In this document: positions 1 through 10,964 of the stretch, piece by piece
Position numbering within the stretch: position 1 is the stretch's first letter
Layout of the letters: each line of letters opens with the position of its first letter
NCBI GenBank assembly: GCA_028023455.1
Contig: JAQFVV010006737.1
Span: forward strand, 341,259 to 405,258
Reading direction: 5' to 3'
From: Epiperipatus broadwayi
Taxonomy: Eukaryota; Onychophora; Udeonychophora; Euonychophora; Peripatidae
DNA length: 64,000 bases
The notes under the pieces: generated by a model
Told to the model about the DNA's origin: nothing
What the model saw: only the letters and a program-made list of their open reading frames with translations
The model's database searches: none
Translations under genes and position numbers: made by a program

Positions 1-1
1 G

Positions 2-112
2 ATCACTCTCTGCACAGTGGGCTACGGAGATACAGTGCCTCAATCTTGGATAGGAAAGCTTATTGCTGCCTTTTGTGCCCTCCTAGGAATATCATTTTTT
101 GCTTTACCAGCA
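2..112 (+). CDS. KCNQ: KCNQ (Kv7) potassium channel, pore-loop and S6 exon (5' end outside window)
   Basis: Read from base 2 without a stop to 112, this encodes the selectivity filter and most of S6 of a voltage-gated K+ channel. The filter reads T-V-G-Y-G-D (bases 14-31), followed by TVPQSWIGK and a hydrophobic S6 segment ending ISFFALPA. The [12 protein letters not shown] stretch and the PQ-x-W-x-G-K linker are hallmarks of the KCNQ/Kv7 family. The protein is a plasma-membrane tetramer subunit that carries slow, non-inactivating (M-type) K+ current. The exon ends in GCA followed by a strong donor GTAAGTAA at 113, phase 0, splitting the PAG gating hinge between A and G. Vertebrate KCNQ1 is spliced at the same place (after A344). 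The exon continues left of the window, so its start is not seen. The filter has valine where vertebrate KCNQs usually have isoleucine, a conservative change. Confidence 0.96.
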
Positions 113-1261
113 GTAAGTAATATGTTTTTTTTTATTTATTATAAAGATATTTATAATCTCAGTTCTATTTATTTCTGTTTATTTATTAGAGTGCATAAAA
201 TATGATTATAAATATATGTTTAGGGAAGAAATCCAGTTAGAAAGCTTTAGTATTTTTTATTTACCTAATTTGATACGTATCTTCATCTTGCTTAAAAATT
301 GAGCCATAGTTTAAGGTTGACAAAGCCATTCTGTGATGGGATAAATTGTCATCAATAACTGAAGGGCTTCTTGCAATTGTTTTGATATTTATCAGTAATC
401 TGCAACAGATTGTTTTTGGTACATTTTTCATTGTTAATTAGTAATACATTAAAGATCAGCCTGTCAAGCTATTGTGCATACGCTTTTTACGAGTGTTACT
501 AATAAATGGATACTTTGTTAATTAGTATAAGTTTACTTAAATAATAATCTAAATGTTTGTTGCTCAGGTCGTATAATATCCAAGCCTGAACTATCATCCA
601 AAGAACTTTTTTCTCAAATGCACCTCTATCAACCATACTAAACCATATCACATTGGCTCTATGATATACTATATAAAGAAACGAATAACAGTGTTCACTC
701 ATCAGTAATGCTGGTGCTTTTTTGTGAACATTTATCTATTTACATACACTCTTTTACATTTACATACATACATGTGTGATGTAAACACTATTTAGGTGTA
801 TATTTTGATATTTATTAACACTATTTAGTTGTAGAGTTTCAGTAAATTACCATGAACAAATTAAGACTTAAATTTAAAGTTGTTTTTTTACTTCCCAATT
901 TTCTATTCCAAATGAAGTGGTATGGTACTTGATCGAAGTGACAGGGTAGAGTGGTGCACTCTGGAGTTAAGAGTTATATGAATCACAGATCCAGTTTGTA
1001 CTTCTTATCAATTCCTGAACAATAAATTATTTATTTACTTTACAGGTGAATTAGTAAAATAAAGTAAAAATGTGCATCCTGGTAGGTAAAAGTTCACTAG
1101 TACAATAATATGTAAGCTTTTTATTACAGAGTCTACATTTATATATATATATATATATATAAAATAAAACTATTGTAAACTAAATATGTATGTTGAGTTT
1201 GTTATATATATATATATATATAATTAATATAATAATAGTTAGTTATTTTTTGTTATTTTAG
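113..1261 (+). other. KCNQ: KCNQ intron between the S6 and helix-A exons
   Basis: 1149-bp AT-rich intron bounded by GTAAGT at 113 and TTATTTTAG ending at 1261. It contains two short (TA)n tracts (about 1141-1160 and 1204-1222) and a tRNA-like SINE relic near 935-1000. No other coding sequence is seen. Confidence 0.9.
935..1000 (+). repeat. tRNA-derived SINE head, degenerate
   Basis: The stretch has the look of a tRNA-derived SINE promoter: an A-box-like segment (GGGTAGAGTGGTGCACTC) followed about 30 bp later by a decayed B-box region (ATGAATCACAGATCC). The 5' acceptor stem and a clear tail are not recognisable, so it is an old relic. The call rests on motif resemblance only. Confidence 0.45.
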
Positions 1262-1446
1262 GGGATTCTAGGCTCTGGGTTTGCCTTGAAAGTTCAACAG
1301 CAACAGAGGCAAAAGCATCTGATCCGGCGGCGCCAGCCAGCAGCCGCGCTTATTCAGTGCCTGTGGCGCTGCTATGCAGCGGATGAAAATTCCATGTCGG
1401 TGGCAACTTGGAAACCGCATATGGTTCCTTTACCCAGTCCACCACC
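1262..1446 (+). CDS. KCNQ: KCNQ (Kv7) potassium channel, end of S6 and calmodulin-binding helix A exon
   Basis: The acceptor TTTTAG at 1256-1261 opens an uninterrupted frame beginning [18 protein letters not shown], the family-typical end of S6 and start of the cytoplasmic C-terminus. Next come a basic RRRQPAA segment and the IQ-like calmodulin-binding helix A ([13 protein letters not shown]), then a segment ending [14 protein letters not shown]. The last part resembles KCNQ5-type channels (AADE-x-S-x-S-x-ATWKPH) more than KCNQ1 to KCNQ3. The donor is GTGAGT at 1447, so the 185-bp exon ends with two bases of a codon (phase 2). GC content is far above the surrounding DNA, as expected for coding sequence. 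Helix A binds calmodulin and, with helix B further downstream (not in this window), couples Ca2+ and PIP2 to gating. Confidence 0.96.
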
Positions 1447-1929
1447 GTGAGTATTTATATATTTTTCAGTCTTAAATAATTTATATATATTTTAATTATA
1501 TATATAATTTTTCATATTAAATTTTAATATTTGGATAATCAAGTTATAAATAGGATAGTATAAAACTCTGGTGATTTAAACAAATATAAAGTGATGGTAC
1601 AAATTTATATAGTCTTAATGTCAGTTTAGATGTGTACACTAATTGCTAAACTTTATGATTACATACAAGTATATGTGCATATATCTTATATCTAATGTTT
1701 TATTAATACATTTTTTCTAATAGTATCATAAAAGTATTAATTTATCTGTATGTGTTTTTTTAAATCATGCTTTAAATGTAATTATAATTCCAAGTAATTT
1801 GATTAGATATAGAACCCCACTTGACAAATTTTGTGCGTTTGAAAGACTTCATTAGCGACTGTGAAAAATTTTACTGTATTTAAGTCTAAATAAGTATGTG
1901 TTTATATGTGTGTATATATGAGTGGTAAA

Positions 1930-1995
1930 TTCTGTAGTATAATGGTATTACATCTACATGCAATGTCTAACAATTGCGTTTGAATTTTTGGCTGA
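1930..1995 (+). repeat. tRNA-derived SINE head, degenerate
   Basis: TCTGTAGTATAATGGTATTA resembles a tRNA 5' half with A box, and about 30 bp later GCGTTTGAATTTT resembles a decayed B box. The spacing fits a tRNA-derived SINE. No terminal repeat or target duplication could be made out. Confidence 0.4.
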
Positions 1996-2595
1996 ATAAA
2001 CAAAAAATAAATCCACAGATTTGGGTTTCTTTTAGGTAGCTGTTTCATGGTGCATATCCAATCAAAATAATCATACAAAATTAGGTGAGGAAAAGATATC
2101 TAGTTATTCTTAGCTAGAGGGTAAAATAAGTATAAAATCTATTCAAATACACAACACAGAATCAACTCTAACAGCTACTCATTAGATTAGGTAAATAAGT
2201 ATATAATTATTTACTTTCTGCTATAGAACTAAAACCAGAGAGAACATAAAACTATTCAAACCCACATATCCAAATAAAGAAACGTCTAATACCGTTTAGA
2301 AATTTAGGCATATAGTTATTTTTAGCTGAGGATAAAAAAAAGTGAAAAACAATCAAAATCCATTTAATCCTGCGACTTTTAGCTAATTCAGATAACCAAC
2401 CAATTTTCATTAACAAATAGTTATTAGATACTCTTAGTGAGACGTTAAAATGGGAATAAAACACACAAACACATACCATATGGCAGCGGATAATTTTGAT
2501 GAATAGTACTTTTTCTTTCTTTGTACTTCTGCAAGAGATTTCTGAACACAATTTTGCCCTTTAGTGAACTATTTAAATGTTGTTTATCTTCATTA

Positions 2596-2994
2596 CATAT
2601 GTAAATATCTAAACCATTATACAATTACAAATATCCAGTAATGCCCTCTGTTTAAAAGTCTATATCTCAATAATAGTGAACTTCAAAATGATACCAATTT
2701 GAAGTTGTATGCTAAATAATGTTAAATATTGAAATACAAACCAACTCAAACACAGAGCATGAAATTTAAAATAAGTTTGTAAACATGTTAGTTTATTAGC
2801 AAAATTTAAGATCGTTTGCTTATCTAAAATTTCATGCTGTGTTTGAGTTGGTTTGTATTTCAGTATTTAATATCGTTTAGCGTACAACTTCAAATTGGTA
2901 TCATTTTGAAGTTCACTATTATTGAGATATAAACTTTTAAACAGAGGGCATTACTGGATAGTTGTAATTGTATAATGGTTTATATATTTGTATG
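2596..2994. repeat. Large inverted repeat (foldback element), arms about 165-175 bp
   Basis: The left arm (about 2596-2770) and right arm (about 2829-2994) are near-identical reverse complements, for example CAGTAATGCCCTCTGTTTAAA on the left and its complement at about 2936-2957 on the right. The loop is about 58 bp. Differences are few and scattered. This looks like a foldback or hairpin MITE inserted in the intron, with no coding capacity. I could not fix a target-site duplication because the flanks are AT-rich. Confidence 0.85.
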
Positions 2995-3019
2995 ATTATT
3001 TCAGTTAATGTTAACGATA

Positions 3020-3022
<3 letters not shown>

Positions 3023-3062
<40 letters not shown>
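3023..3062. repeat. (TA)n microsatellite
   Basis: About 40 bp of uninterrupted TA dinucleotides immediately after the foldback element. Confidence 0.95.
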
Positions 3063-3066
<4 letters not shown>

Positions 3067-3554
3067 AAACTTACGTAGTTCCCCTTTTAATATATTTAGT
3101 ATTATCTTTATTGGTATAGACTAAGAGCATTTGGTATATCAATAGGAGCCTTTTTATTCCTCATAAAATTGAATGGCATAATATTTGGACAATTTTTAAA
3201 ATAATATTAAACCATTTTCTTTATAAATAATCTCACTTGATCTATAGATAAATATTATTTTTAGTAAGTGTTAAGATTTGAGCAATAGTCTCAATAATAT
3301 TTAACTCAGGTAATTTAGAAAAAACATTGCAATTTTTTACAATATATTTATAAACTAATAAAAGCTTCATTACTTAGCACTAGTACTTTAGCAGTCAAGT
3401 CTATAGCTTACGTTGCAATAGTATTCAAGTTCAAATGTCTCTTGTATTTTTTTTCAATTAGCTATCCTATGCTCAACTTAGCTTAACATACAAAATGAAT
3501 TGGTAAATAAATATCTTTACTCTTAGACAAAAAACACAAAAGTCTGTATATCTA

Positions 3555-4142
3555 GATAAGATCGCATGATCACCATTTCTTATGCTTGCTTATAATTGTT
3601 ATTAAAACAGGAAAAACTTTCTATAAGTAGTGTCATTCAGTGCAAGCCAGATTAGTCAATTGATGATAGAAGGCTTGTGCATATTTTAATAACAGTTATG
3701 AGCAAGCATAAGAAATAGTGATCATGTGATGTTTAGTGGTTTAATACCAATCCTGCCTAATAGGATAGTGGTGAATATGGTTATTAAAAAACCAAAGACA
3801 CCAAAATGTATGGGTACTGAACTGAGTTCAGATATATATGGCTATATAAACTAATGAGCTTGGATTGGAAATATTATTGTGTTTTCAATTTCATTCTCAT
3901 AGTTTTGTAGTTAAATAGCAATAAAATGTGGCTTCTGGGGGGGTTGCATTATATCCTAAGATCTAAGTGCAATGCTCTCAGATCAAAGCTCACTGACAAA
4001 ATCTACAAGCTAGAAACTAGTCTGGGGATATTGGATGATTGGCACTAGATAGGGATTTTATGCACAAGCCTTCTGGCATCGATTGATTACTCTGGCTTGC
4101 ACTAAGTGCCACTGCTGTATGGAGAGTTTTGCCTGTTTTAAT
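3555..4142. repeat. Composite inverted repeat with GTGCAAGCCAG core
   Basis: Two overlapping foldbacks. ATGATCACCATTTCTTATGC at about 3567 is inverted at about 3703-3724 (arms about 50 bp). The segment around 3601-3690 (AGTGCAAGCCAGA, then GAAGGCTTGTGCAT) is inverted again at about 4060-4140. The same unit is therefore present in both orientations within 600 bp. It is noncoding and looks like two decayed copies of one short interspersed repeat, one containing its own hairpin. Confidence 0.7.
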
Positions 4143-5519
4143 ATCTACATAAGTAAGCTCAGTGAATAATGCATTTATCTTTATTATAATTTTGATGATC
4201 TTTGGAAGTTGGATTTATATTTATTCTGAAATGAAGAATTTAAATAATATTTCATTCACTACTTATTTGTTACTATATTAATTGTTGACTGATTAATGGC
4301 TCATATTTTGCAATGTATTTTAATAAAATGAACAAGTTTATTAAAAAGTGGATATTAATTAACTCTAATTTAATTCACAGTTTTTAAACTCATGAATGTT
4401 TTTTTATATATAATTTTGTGCTTAACAAATAATTCAGATCAAGATAAAATTGACTCCATAACATCTGCCATGCCACTGAATGATTATATTATAGAGTTGT
4501 TTAATTAAATTTTATATAGCTTGCATTTGGATATTTTATCTTTTTTAAAAATATTATATATGAAAATGAATAATGTCTTATTCATTATTTCACTGTGAGC
4601 ACGAGGTCTTCAACATATTTTGGGCGTTAGTTCAAATTGTAAAAATTGCACAGCAGTTCAATTTTTTTAAAAAAGTGAAATGAAATATAATAATATGTAT
4701 ATTTAAATGTTAAAATCATTAAATATCATATAAAATAATATTAAATAATGTAATAGGTTTGTTTAAAAATATTTAACATTTAAAAGAAACTTGTAAATTA
4801 TAATAATTATGTTAAAACTTTCTCTTATTAAGAAATGTAAAGTTTTTTTCTGAAACAACTCAGTTAGAAAATAGATTTTTAATAATTAAATTAAAAAAGA
4901 TTAAATCTATTTTGATACAATATTTAAAACCAAAGAAAAAAGTCAATCTATTTAATAATGACCATGTTTTGCAAGTTCAATGAATTAAAAAATAATAGTA
5001 TTTTTAAAACTCTTTTCATTAAAATATATCAGACAATAAAAGTGTCAAAAATAAGATATTTAAGTGTTAAAAGTAAGATAATCAAAGCTTATGTATTCAA
5101 GGTCAAAGTGTAATGGAAGAGTTCAAAAACAAGAAGTGAAACTTGTAGAGGGTCAGGTTTTTTTTTTTTTAAATCAGACAAATTTGGATTTTTACTTTAT
5201 TCAAACTACCTCAACCTTTATTGTCCTGGTGACTGAATAGAATAGGAAAACTGCTTTCTCCTGAAATCTACAACAAATCTCTGAAATCTGACAATGCTAT
5301 TTTTCAAATGAATCTCTAATTAAAATAAAAAAATCAGTATTTATAATTTGAACTTCAAAGATGGGATTGTTAAATGACATTATAGCAACTTAACAATGAA
5401 TTAATTCACATTCACCATCATGAGAGAAATCAAAACCCAGATGTAGTAATTTTGCTTTATAACTAAAAAAAAAAAACTAATTATATTGTTATCCTAATGT
5501 ATAAATCATTTTACATTTT

Positions 5520-5580
5520 ATTTTATTTTATATTTATACTAACAAATTATAGTTCCTTATTTTATATTTATACTAACAAA
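5520..5580. repeat. Short tandem duplication
   Basis: TTATATTTATACTAACAAATTA occurs twice in direct orientation with a single near-copy junction, followed by AGTTC in both cases. Confidence 0.8.
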
Positions 5581-5777
5581 TTACAGTTCACCTTATTCAT
5601 TGTTTGAAGCAAGAAGAGAAAGTTTAAAAAAAGTTAGTTGTGTTTTAAACCAACCAAAGTTAAAAAAAGATTTGTATATATATTGTACTGTTTTATATAT
5701 ATTTAATGGCATTTATTAGACACAAATGGCAGTAAGATGAGTTTTATATATATATGTGTGTGTGTTAAAGATATACC

Positions 5778-5858
5778 AGTTACTTCCCACAATCACATCT
5801 AATCTAGTTTATGTAGTTGTTACTTCCCACATTCATATCTAATCTAGTTTATGCAGTT
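5778..5858. repeat. 40-bp direct tandem duplication
   Basis: The unit beginning GTTACTTCCCACA and ending CTAGTTTATG-AGTT is present twice head to tail (5778-5817 and 5818-5858) with only a few substitutions. Confidence 0.9.
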
Positions 5859-6384
5859 AACCATTACAAATTTTAGCATAAGAGTAGTATATTTACAGGT
5901 AATATGGCCCTAATTATAAGTATCTAACTTTCCCCATATTTTTAACTTTAATAGTTTAAATTTGTTTTTATTAGACACCAGGATTTTTTTGTTACACACC
6001 CCTATTAAATTGACAATGACGGTAAGTTTTCTTCTTTTTTTTACCCCACACTAAAACCCTCTCTATAATGTGAATGAACAAATAACTCCTATATTAACTT
6101 GATCTCTATAATTTTTACACAAACTAATGTGAGAATATTATATATCTAACAGTATTGTGTTGGCATCAACACTTGAATTTACTCAGAAGAACACTGAAAG
6201 AAGATAATTATGAGGCTTAAGTAAATGACACATTATGACTCTTCTTTTTATTATCCTTTTTCATGAGCATATTTAATAAATGCAAAATAACAAAAGAAAA
6301 TGTATATCATCATAGCAAAATTATTTCTTGGATTCATTAACCATATAAATAGTTTTCTGAAGGATTGTGGTGATGGTGTTCTAG

Positions 6385-6543
6385 CTGTATTTTTATATAT
6401 CGGACTATTTTCATCATGTGTGTTGAATGTCTTTAGAAAAGTTTAATTTTATTTATATATTCCAAATGCATTCAACTGTTAGTAATATCACAGCAAACAA
6501 CTGTTAGTAATATCACAGCAAACAGGTTAGTATATGCACAATG
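6385..6543 (+). repeat. Left inverted flank of the Penelope-like element
   Basis: Runs from CTGTATTTTTATAT to GTTAGTATATGCACAATG. It has two tandem copies of the TGTTAGTAATATCACAGCAAACA unit and matches the reverse complement of 7742-7999 closely outside the repeat-copy difference. Confidence 0.85.
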
Positions 6544-6605
6544 TTTCAAGAAGTATTTTTCTCCCCTCTTCTTCAGGTGTTGCTGGCTTGATCAGTGACA
6601 GTACT

Positions 6606-6667
6606 AGCATGGGATTCTTGATTATTGAATTTTAAGGTAACACTCTAACCAACTGAGCCATCCTGCC
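6606..6667 (-). repeat. tRNA-like sequence (SINE head or tRNA relic) inside the Penelope-like element
   Basis: On the - strand it reads GGATGGCTCAGTTGGTTAGA, a textbook pol III A box (TGGCTCAGTTGG), then a decayed B box (TCAAGAATCCC) about 30 bp on. It lies between the stop of the RT/endonuclease relic and the left inverted flank, on the same strand as the element's coding region. It could be a SINE inserted into the element or part of its 3' region. It cannot form a complete cloverleaf as read, so it is not a functional tRNA gene. Confidence 0.6.
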
Positions 6668-6698
6668 AAAGGCAACAGTATGTAGTGATTTCATATAC

Positions 6699-7740
6699 TT
6701 ATCTATGAGCTTCCTCTTGATTTCTCCACTTTTTACTCAGAGCAAAGTTGACTAGTGGTTTCTGTGCACTATGTATAGTCACACTAGGTTGGCTTATGGT
6801 ATTTTTTGCCATTATCATGTGAGCAGCTTCTTGAAATTTTCTTCTTTGTACCTTTTCTTCTTTATTCAATGTTTTTGTATTTTCCCAATCAAATATATGT
6901 TCATTGGTACATACATGGTCTGCTACTTTAGACACATCTGTTTTCTCTCTTCTAATCACCAATTTATGTTCTTGCAAGCACTTTTGAATGGGATGGCTAG
7001 TCTCACCAATATATGTTCTTCCACATTCACATGGTATTTCATAGATGCGGTTTTTTTCTTTTCAGCATTTCAAGTTTAGGTTTTGTAGATGTTAGAATTC
7101 TTTGTAGTGTGGTATGGCCCTGGAAAGCTGTTCTGATGTTATACTGATTGCAGATTTTCCTTAATTTGTCTGCTATTTTTGGAATGTATGGGTACACTAC
7201 AGTACCAATAATTGTCTTTTCTCTTGATGGTTCTTTTTGTTGTCTATTTAATGTTTTTTTTTAATAACAGCTGATGGATAACCATTTTTCATAAGTTTGT
7301 TGGATACAGATCTTTTCTTTTTCCAAGTTTCCAGTTTCTGAACAAACTTCTTTTGCTCTGTTCCACAGTGATAGTATAACTCCATGTTTTGTGTTTCTGG
7401 TGTGATTAAATGTATAGGCTAGTTATTTTCCTGTATGTGTAAGTTTTTGGTAAACTGTAGTTTTGATTTTGCCATGAGGGAGTCTTGTCACAAGAACATC
7501 TAAGAATGCCATTTTTTGTTCTTGTTCTGGTTCTATTGTGAATTTAATTGAAGGGAATATGTTGTTGATGTGTGTCCAGAAAGTTTGTAGCAATGCTTCA
7601 CCATGTGGCCATACAACAAATGTATGATACACATAGTGAAGCCAAACTTTAGGTGGATATGGAGTAGTTTTTATGGCTGTGGTTTCAAGTTTTTCCATGT
7701 AAATATTGCTAATCAAGAGGTGAGAAAAATACCTCTCAAA
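6699..7740 (-). pseudogene. Penelope-like reverse transcriptase plus GIY-YIG endonuclease, inactivated
   Basis: On the - strand, translation from about 7740 starts in the RT palm (MISNIYMEKLE, the SP-V-A-NIYM-E motif region). It passes a WLHYVYHTFVVWPHG segment and reaches FLDVLVTR with VYQKLTHTGK (thumb). After frameshifts and stops around 7400-7100 it continues into PCECGRTYIGETSHPIQK and LQEHKLVIRR, the CxC and TYIG signature of the GIY-YIG nuclease, and then HxxxxxxHIFDWEN (residues near 6890). The RT catalytic box, normally YVDD, reads YVYH, so both catalytic aspartates are lost. The N-terminal half of the RT is absent. The family is clear; the copy is dead. Confidence 0.85.
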
Positions 7741-7741
7741 G

Positions 7742-7999
7742 CATTGTGCATATACTAACCTGTTTGCTGTGATATTACTAAAGTTAGTGCATATACTAAC
7801 ATGTTTGCTGTGATATTACTAACAGTTTTTTGCTGTGATATTACTAACAGTTAGTGCATATACTAACTTGTTTTCTGTGATATTACTAACATATTACTAA
7901 CAGTTGAATGCATTTGGAATATTTAAATAAAATTAAACTTTTCTCAAGACATTCAACACACATAGTAGATGATGGAAATAGTCCAATATAAAAATACAG
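7742..7999 (-). repeat. Right inverted flank of the Penelope-like element, with internal tandem units
   Basis: Contains several direct copies of a roughly 45-bp unit (GTGCATATACTAAC then GTTTGCTGTGATATTACTAAC), of varying completeness, then the outer part inverted relative to 6385-6480. The left flank has fewer units. Confidence 0.85.
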
Positions 8000-8929
8000 A
8001 TATAAATAGTTCTTTTATGCTCCATTAATCTATGTTTTCTTTTTCTCCTGGTTTGTGTAAGATGTGAGTACTCCATAACATTATTTCAATAAGCATGTAA
8101 GTTCAAAATTTAACTGGTAAGATAGTTCATACAATCATTCATTGGTAATACATATAATTCTTTGGTTTTCTTTGTTATATGTCCTTAGATTTCAGCTTTG
8201 ATGAGAGGCTTTTAAATTAGGTGGGTGACAGCTTCACTCTTCTAAATCATCATAAGTGTCTTTGAGGGAATAGAACAATTGATGATGTACAGGCATTCTA
8301 GTCACCCATCTAAAAATCAGTAATGATCACAGGCTAGTTTACCATCTTGCCAAGAATACTGAAGAACAAAGAGAGACTCTTCTTTATCTATATTCCTTTT
8401 ATATTTTCACAAAAATTCATTATGCATGTGTACATTGAATACTACCTGCATTCTTTCTTCAAACTTTTATCTTTCTCTGAATGTTTGATCTTAAAGTTCT
8501 TCTTTTTCTTTTTTTTAGTTACCATGGCCATATTTACTTACCAATCTCTCCTTTGTAGAACTTCTATCAGCATTTACAATTAGTATTCACTTTTATTATT
8601 TAAACTTTCTCATTTCTTTTTTTTTTTGAATGAATAAAAACACAATGTGTATTACCTCAAGGAAAATAAATTTTTCTAATTTTAATCCAACAAAATATTT
8701 ATTCTAAACATTTTATTTCATTTATATTCATTCGAGTAAAATCTTCAAATTCAATTGCTAACATACCTTGCACAAATGCAATACACCCCACAGTTAATGA
8801 TGAAAATAAACTAAGTGTTTCAGCTAGTTTATTCTACTTAATGTTTCTAGTATACTTCTGTTTACTAATTACCCCTTCTCTCTCTCCCCAATCTTGATTC
8901 ACTGTCTTAGATTATATGTTTTTATAAGT

Positions 8930-10500
8930 CCTTGCATTATATGTGCCTCTTTCCCCTTTATAATTCGTCAGTGTAAAGTATTTGGCTTATTCACTTTTAC
9001 TATGCAATATGGGCCTTCATATATATTTTGGAATTTTTTTGAAAATGTGTCTGTCTGCATGACTGACTGGGTTACCTATGTCCTGTTTTATGCCCTTATC
9101 TATGCATATAGTGCCAGTCATTCTTGTGCTCTTTTCTGGTCTGTCTCCTGGTCAATTTGCTTTGGAGCAGTGGTAATCTTACCTTGTATAACACCAGAAC
9201 AGGTTGATTAAAATTGAGTCAAATAGGAGAAAAGCCTGGCAATTCATTGTTTTGTCCAATTTACATAATTTACAAATCATGGCAGTTGTCTCAACCACCC
9301 TTTATGGTTTTTTGAGGTATAAACCCTGAAAAGCCTTACCAATTCTTTTATAATCTACTCACATGTGATGGATAGAGGGTATCTGATATATGATAAGTCC
9401 ATGTCATACTCAAATATTTTCTGACCAGCCTTGCCATTTCTGTAGATGGAAAGGTTGTACCATGGTCAGATAATATGGCCTGAGGTTTTCCTACCTTACC
9501 AAAGTACTGGATTTCTAATACTCTAATAACATTCTTCACATTGTCTTGGGCTATTAGGTATGTGGTTACCCATTTGGAGAATACATCATAAGCTATCAGG
9601 ATATATTTCATTCTTCAGTACCAAGGCAAAGGACCATGGAAGTCTATTGCCACCAGGGCATTTGATCTCTGAGGAATAATGGCTTGACAGGAGACCATAA
9701 AATATGTTGGGTGTTTTTTAATCTCATGGGTTTCACACCCCTTTATTACCCATATCACCTGCAGTCTCATCCCCACCCAGTAGAACCATGTCTTTAACAA
9801 ATGTTATATCTTGTCTACCCCATAGTGTGCATATATATAATGAGTATCTTTCTTCTAGTTCCTTGAGTACTATAATTCCTTGTTTTCTTTTACAAGTACT
9901 ATAGTATCCCTTGGCTGAAATTGTATCTCACATCTTGTTTCCTCTGTATCCTCTTCCCTGATACCCTGGTTATTGATTTCCTATTTCTATAGCTTATCTA
10001 TAATGGGCCTGCAGGTTGCATATTGTCTCTGTCATTTCATTAATTGTCTCAAATCTTCTACAGATTCATCCTCTATCATTTCCATTGTTGTTATAATGAA
10101 ATCATCTACCTCTAAATGGTTTAATAATGATGGGTTTGGGTTCTGGCTCAACAAGGCAGCTACCACATTTTCTGCCACTCTACAATACTGGATTGGAGCA
10201 ATTAAACTCTTTGAGGATAAAGTTCCCTTGAATTAATAGACTATCTTAGAGGTAACTGTGGTTCAAGAACTCCAGACTCTTAAGATTTGGTTTCACAATT
10301 GCCCCTGAACCAACAAAAATTTGCCATAAATTTCTGAAATGCCAAACCACACAGTAAACTGGTTCTGAACCATAATAGTGGATGGCTGCTAAAATATAAT
10401 ACTCCATAGCTACCATCTTCTTTTTTTGCATCATGTTAGCTTCCAGTCTATATTTACCCCTGCCTACCTATATGATGAATGGTTTGTGGAAATCCAGATA
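8930..10500 (-). pseudogene. Ty3/gypsy-type pol relic (RNase H and integrase)
   Basis: Read right to left on the - strand. An RNase H region (FHKPFII, later LKSLEFLNH near 10260) covers about 10500-10246. The integrase zinc-binding region (HYIYAHYG, then FYWVGM) and the DDE core VAIDFHGPLP lie at about 9850-9615. YDVFSKWVTTYLIAQDN and then ILSDHGTTF carry the second catalytic Asp, in 9611-9348. A frameshifted tail (TCE, then KELVRLFRVYTS) follows. The C-terminal GPY/F-type module (KKFQNIYEGPYCIVKVNKP) lies near 9040-8950. An in-frame TGA at 9615-9617 and several frameshifts inactivate it. No LTRs that pair across this block were identified, so it is a fragment. The order RNase H then integrase is the Ty3/gypsy arrangement. 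Confidence 0.85.
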
Positions 10501-10851
10501 TACAAATATGACCTCACTTAATTAAGAGTATTAGTAGTAAATAAGAATTAGATTTAAAGAATGTTATTGCTACACCAGGATTTGGATCTAACATGGCCAA
10601 ATACCTAGAATTATCATTATATAAAAGAAGTATTGGTTAAAATTATCCAATGTAACATACATGTGTAGGACTATGCTGAGATTGGCCATACCAAGAATTA
10701 TATCCAAGGTGCCAAAGGTCAGAAATTTACTCTGTTGCAAATGTGCTTAAAAGTTGTATTATGAGATTTAATTGAAAGATTATTTTAAAATTAATCAAAA
10801 TAAACTGTAGATACTTTATAAATAATTATTGTTTTTCACTGTGCCTGAGAA

Positions 10852-10904
10852 CTAAAAAAAAAAAAACAAGATAAGAAAACAAAGAGATGGGAGAAATGGT
10901 TGTA

Positions 10905-10961
<57 letters not shown>
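10852..10961. repeat. Poly-A run and (TA)n microsatellite
   Basis: A 14-base A run at 10853-10866, then about 55 bp of uninterrupted AT dinucleotides at 10907-10961. Confidence 0.95.

Positions 10962-10964
<3 letters not shown>

Larger units (their letters stand above)
6385..7999 (-). mobile_element. Penelope-like retroelement with inverted flanking repeats
   Basis: A - strand reverse transcriptase/endonuclease relic is enclosed by terminal inverted repeats (left 6385-6543, right 7742-7999). Left CTGTATTTTTATAT and GTGTTGAATGTCTT are found reverse-complemented at the right end. Penelope-like elements combine an RT with a GIY-YIG nuclease and often carry repeats in direct or inverted arrangement, which fits. 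The right flank is longer because an internal GTGCATATACTAAC / TTGCTGTGATATTACTAAC unit is repeated several times. The element is broken (see the coding entry). Confidence 0.85.

Noticed and set aside
6606-6667. Functional tRNA gene on the - strand
   Set aside because: The A box is good, but the acceptor stem, anticodon arm and exact T-arm do not pair, so it is only a tRNA-derived relic.
6771-7079. 102-residue + strand ORF
   Set aside because: Antisense to the GIY-YIG endonuclease relic, which explains its openness.
8894-9211. 105-residue + strand ORF rich in aromatic residues
   Set aside because: It is antisense to the integrase C-terminal relic (KKFQNIYEGPYCIVKV on the - strand), so it is a shadow.
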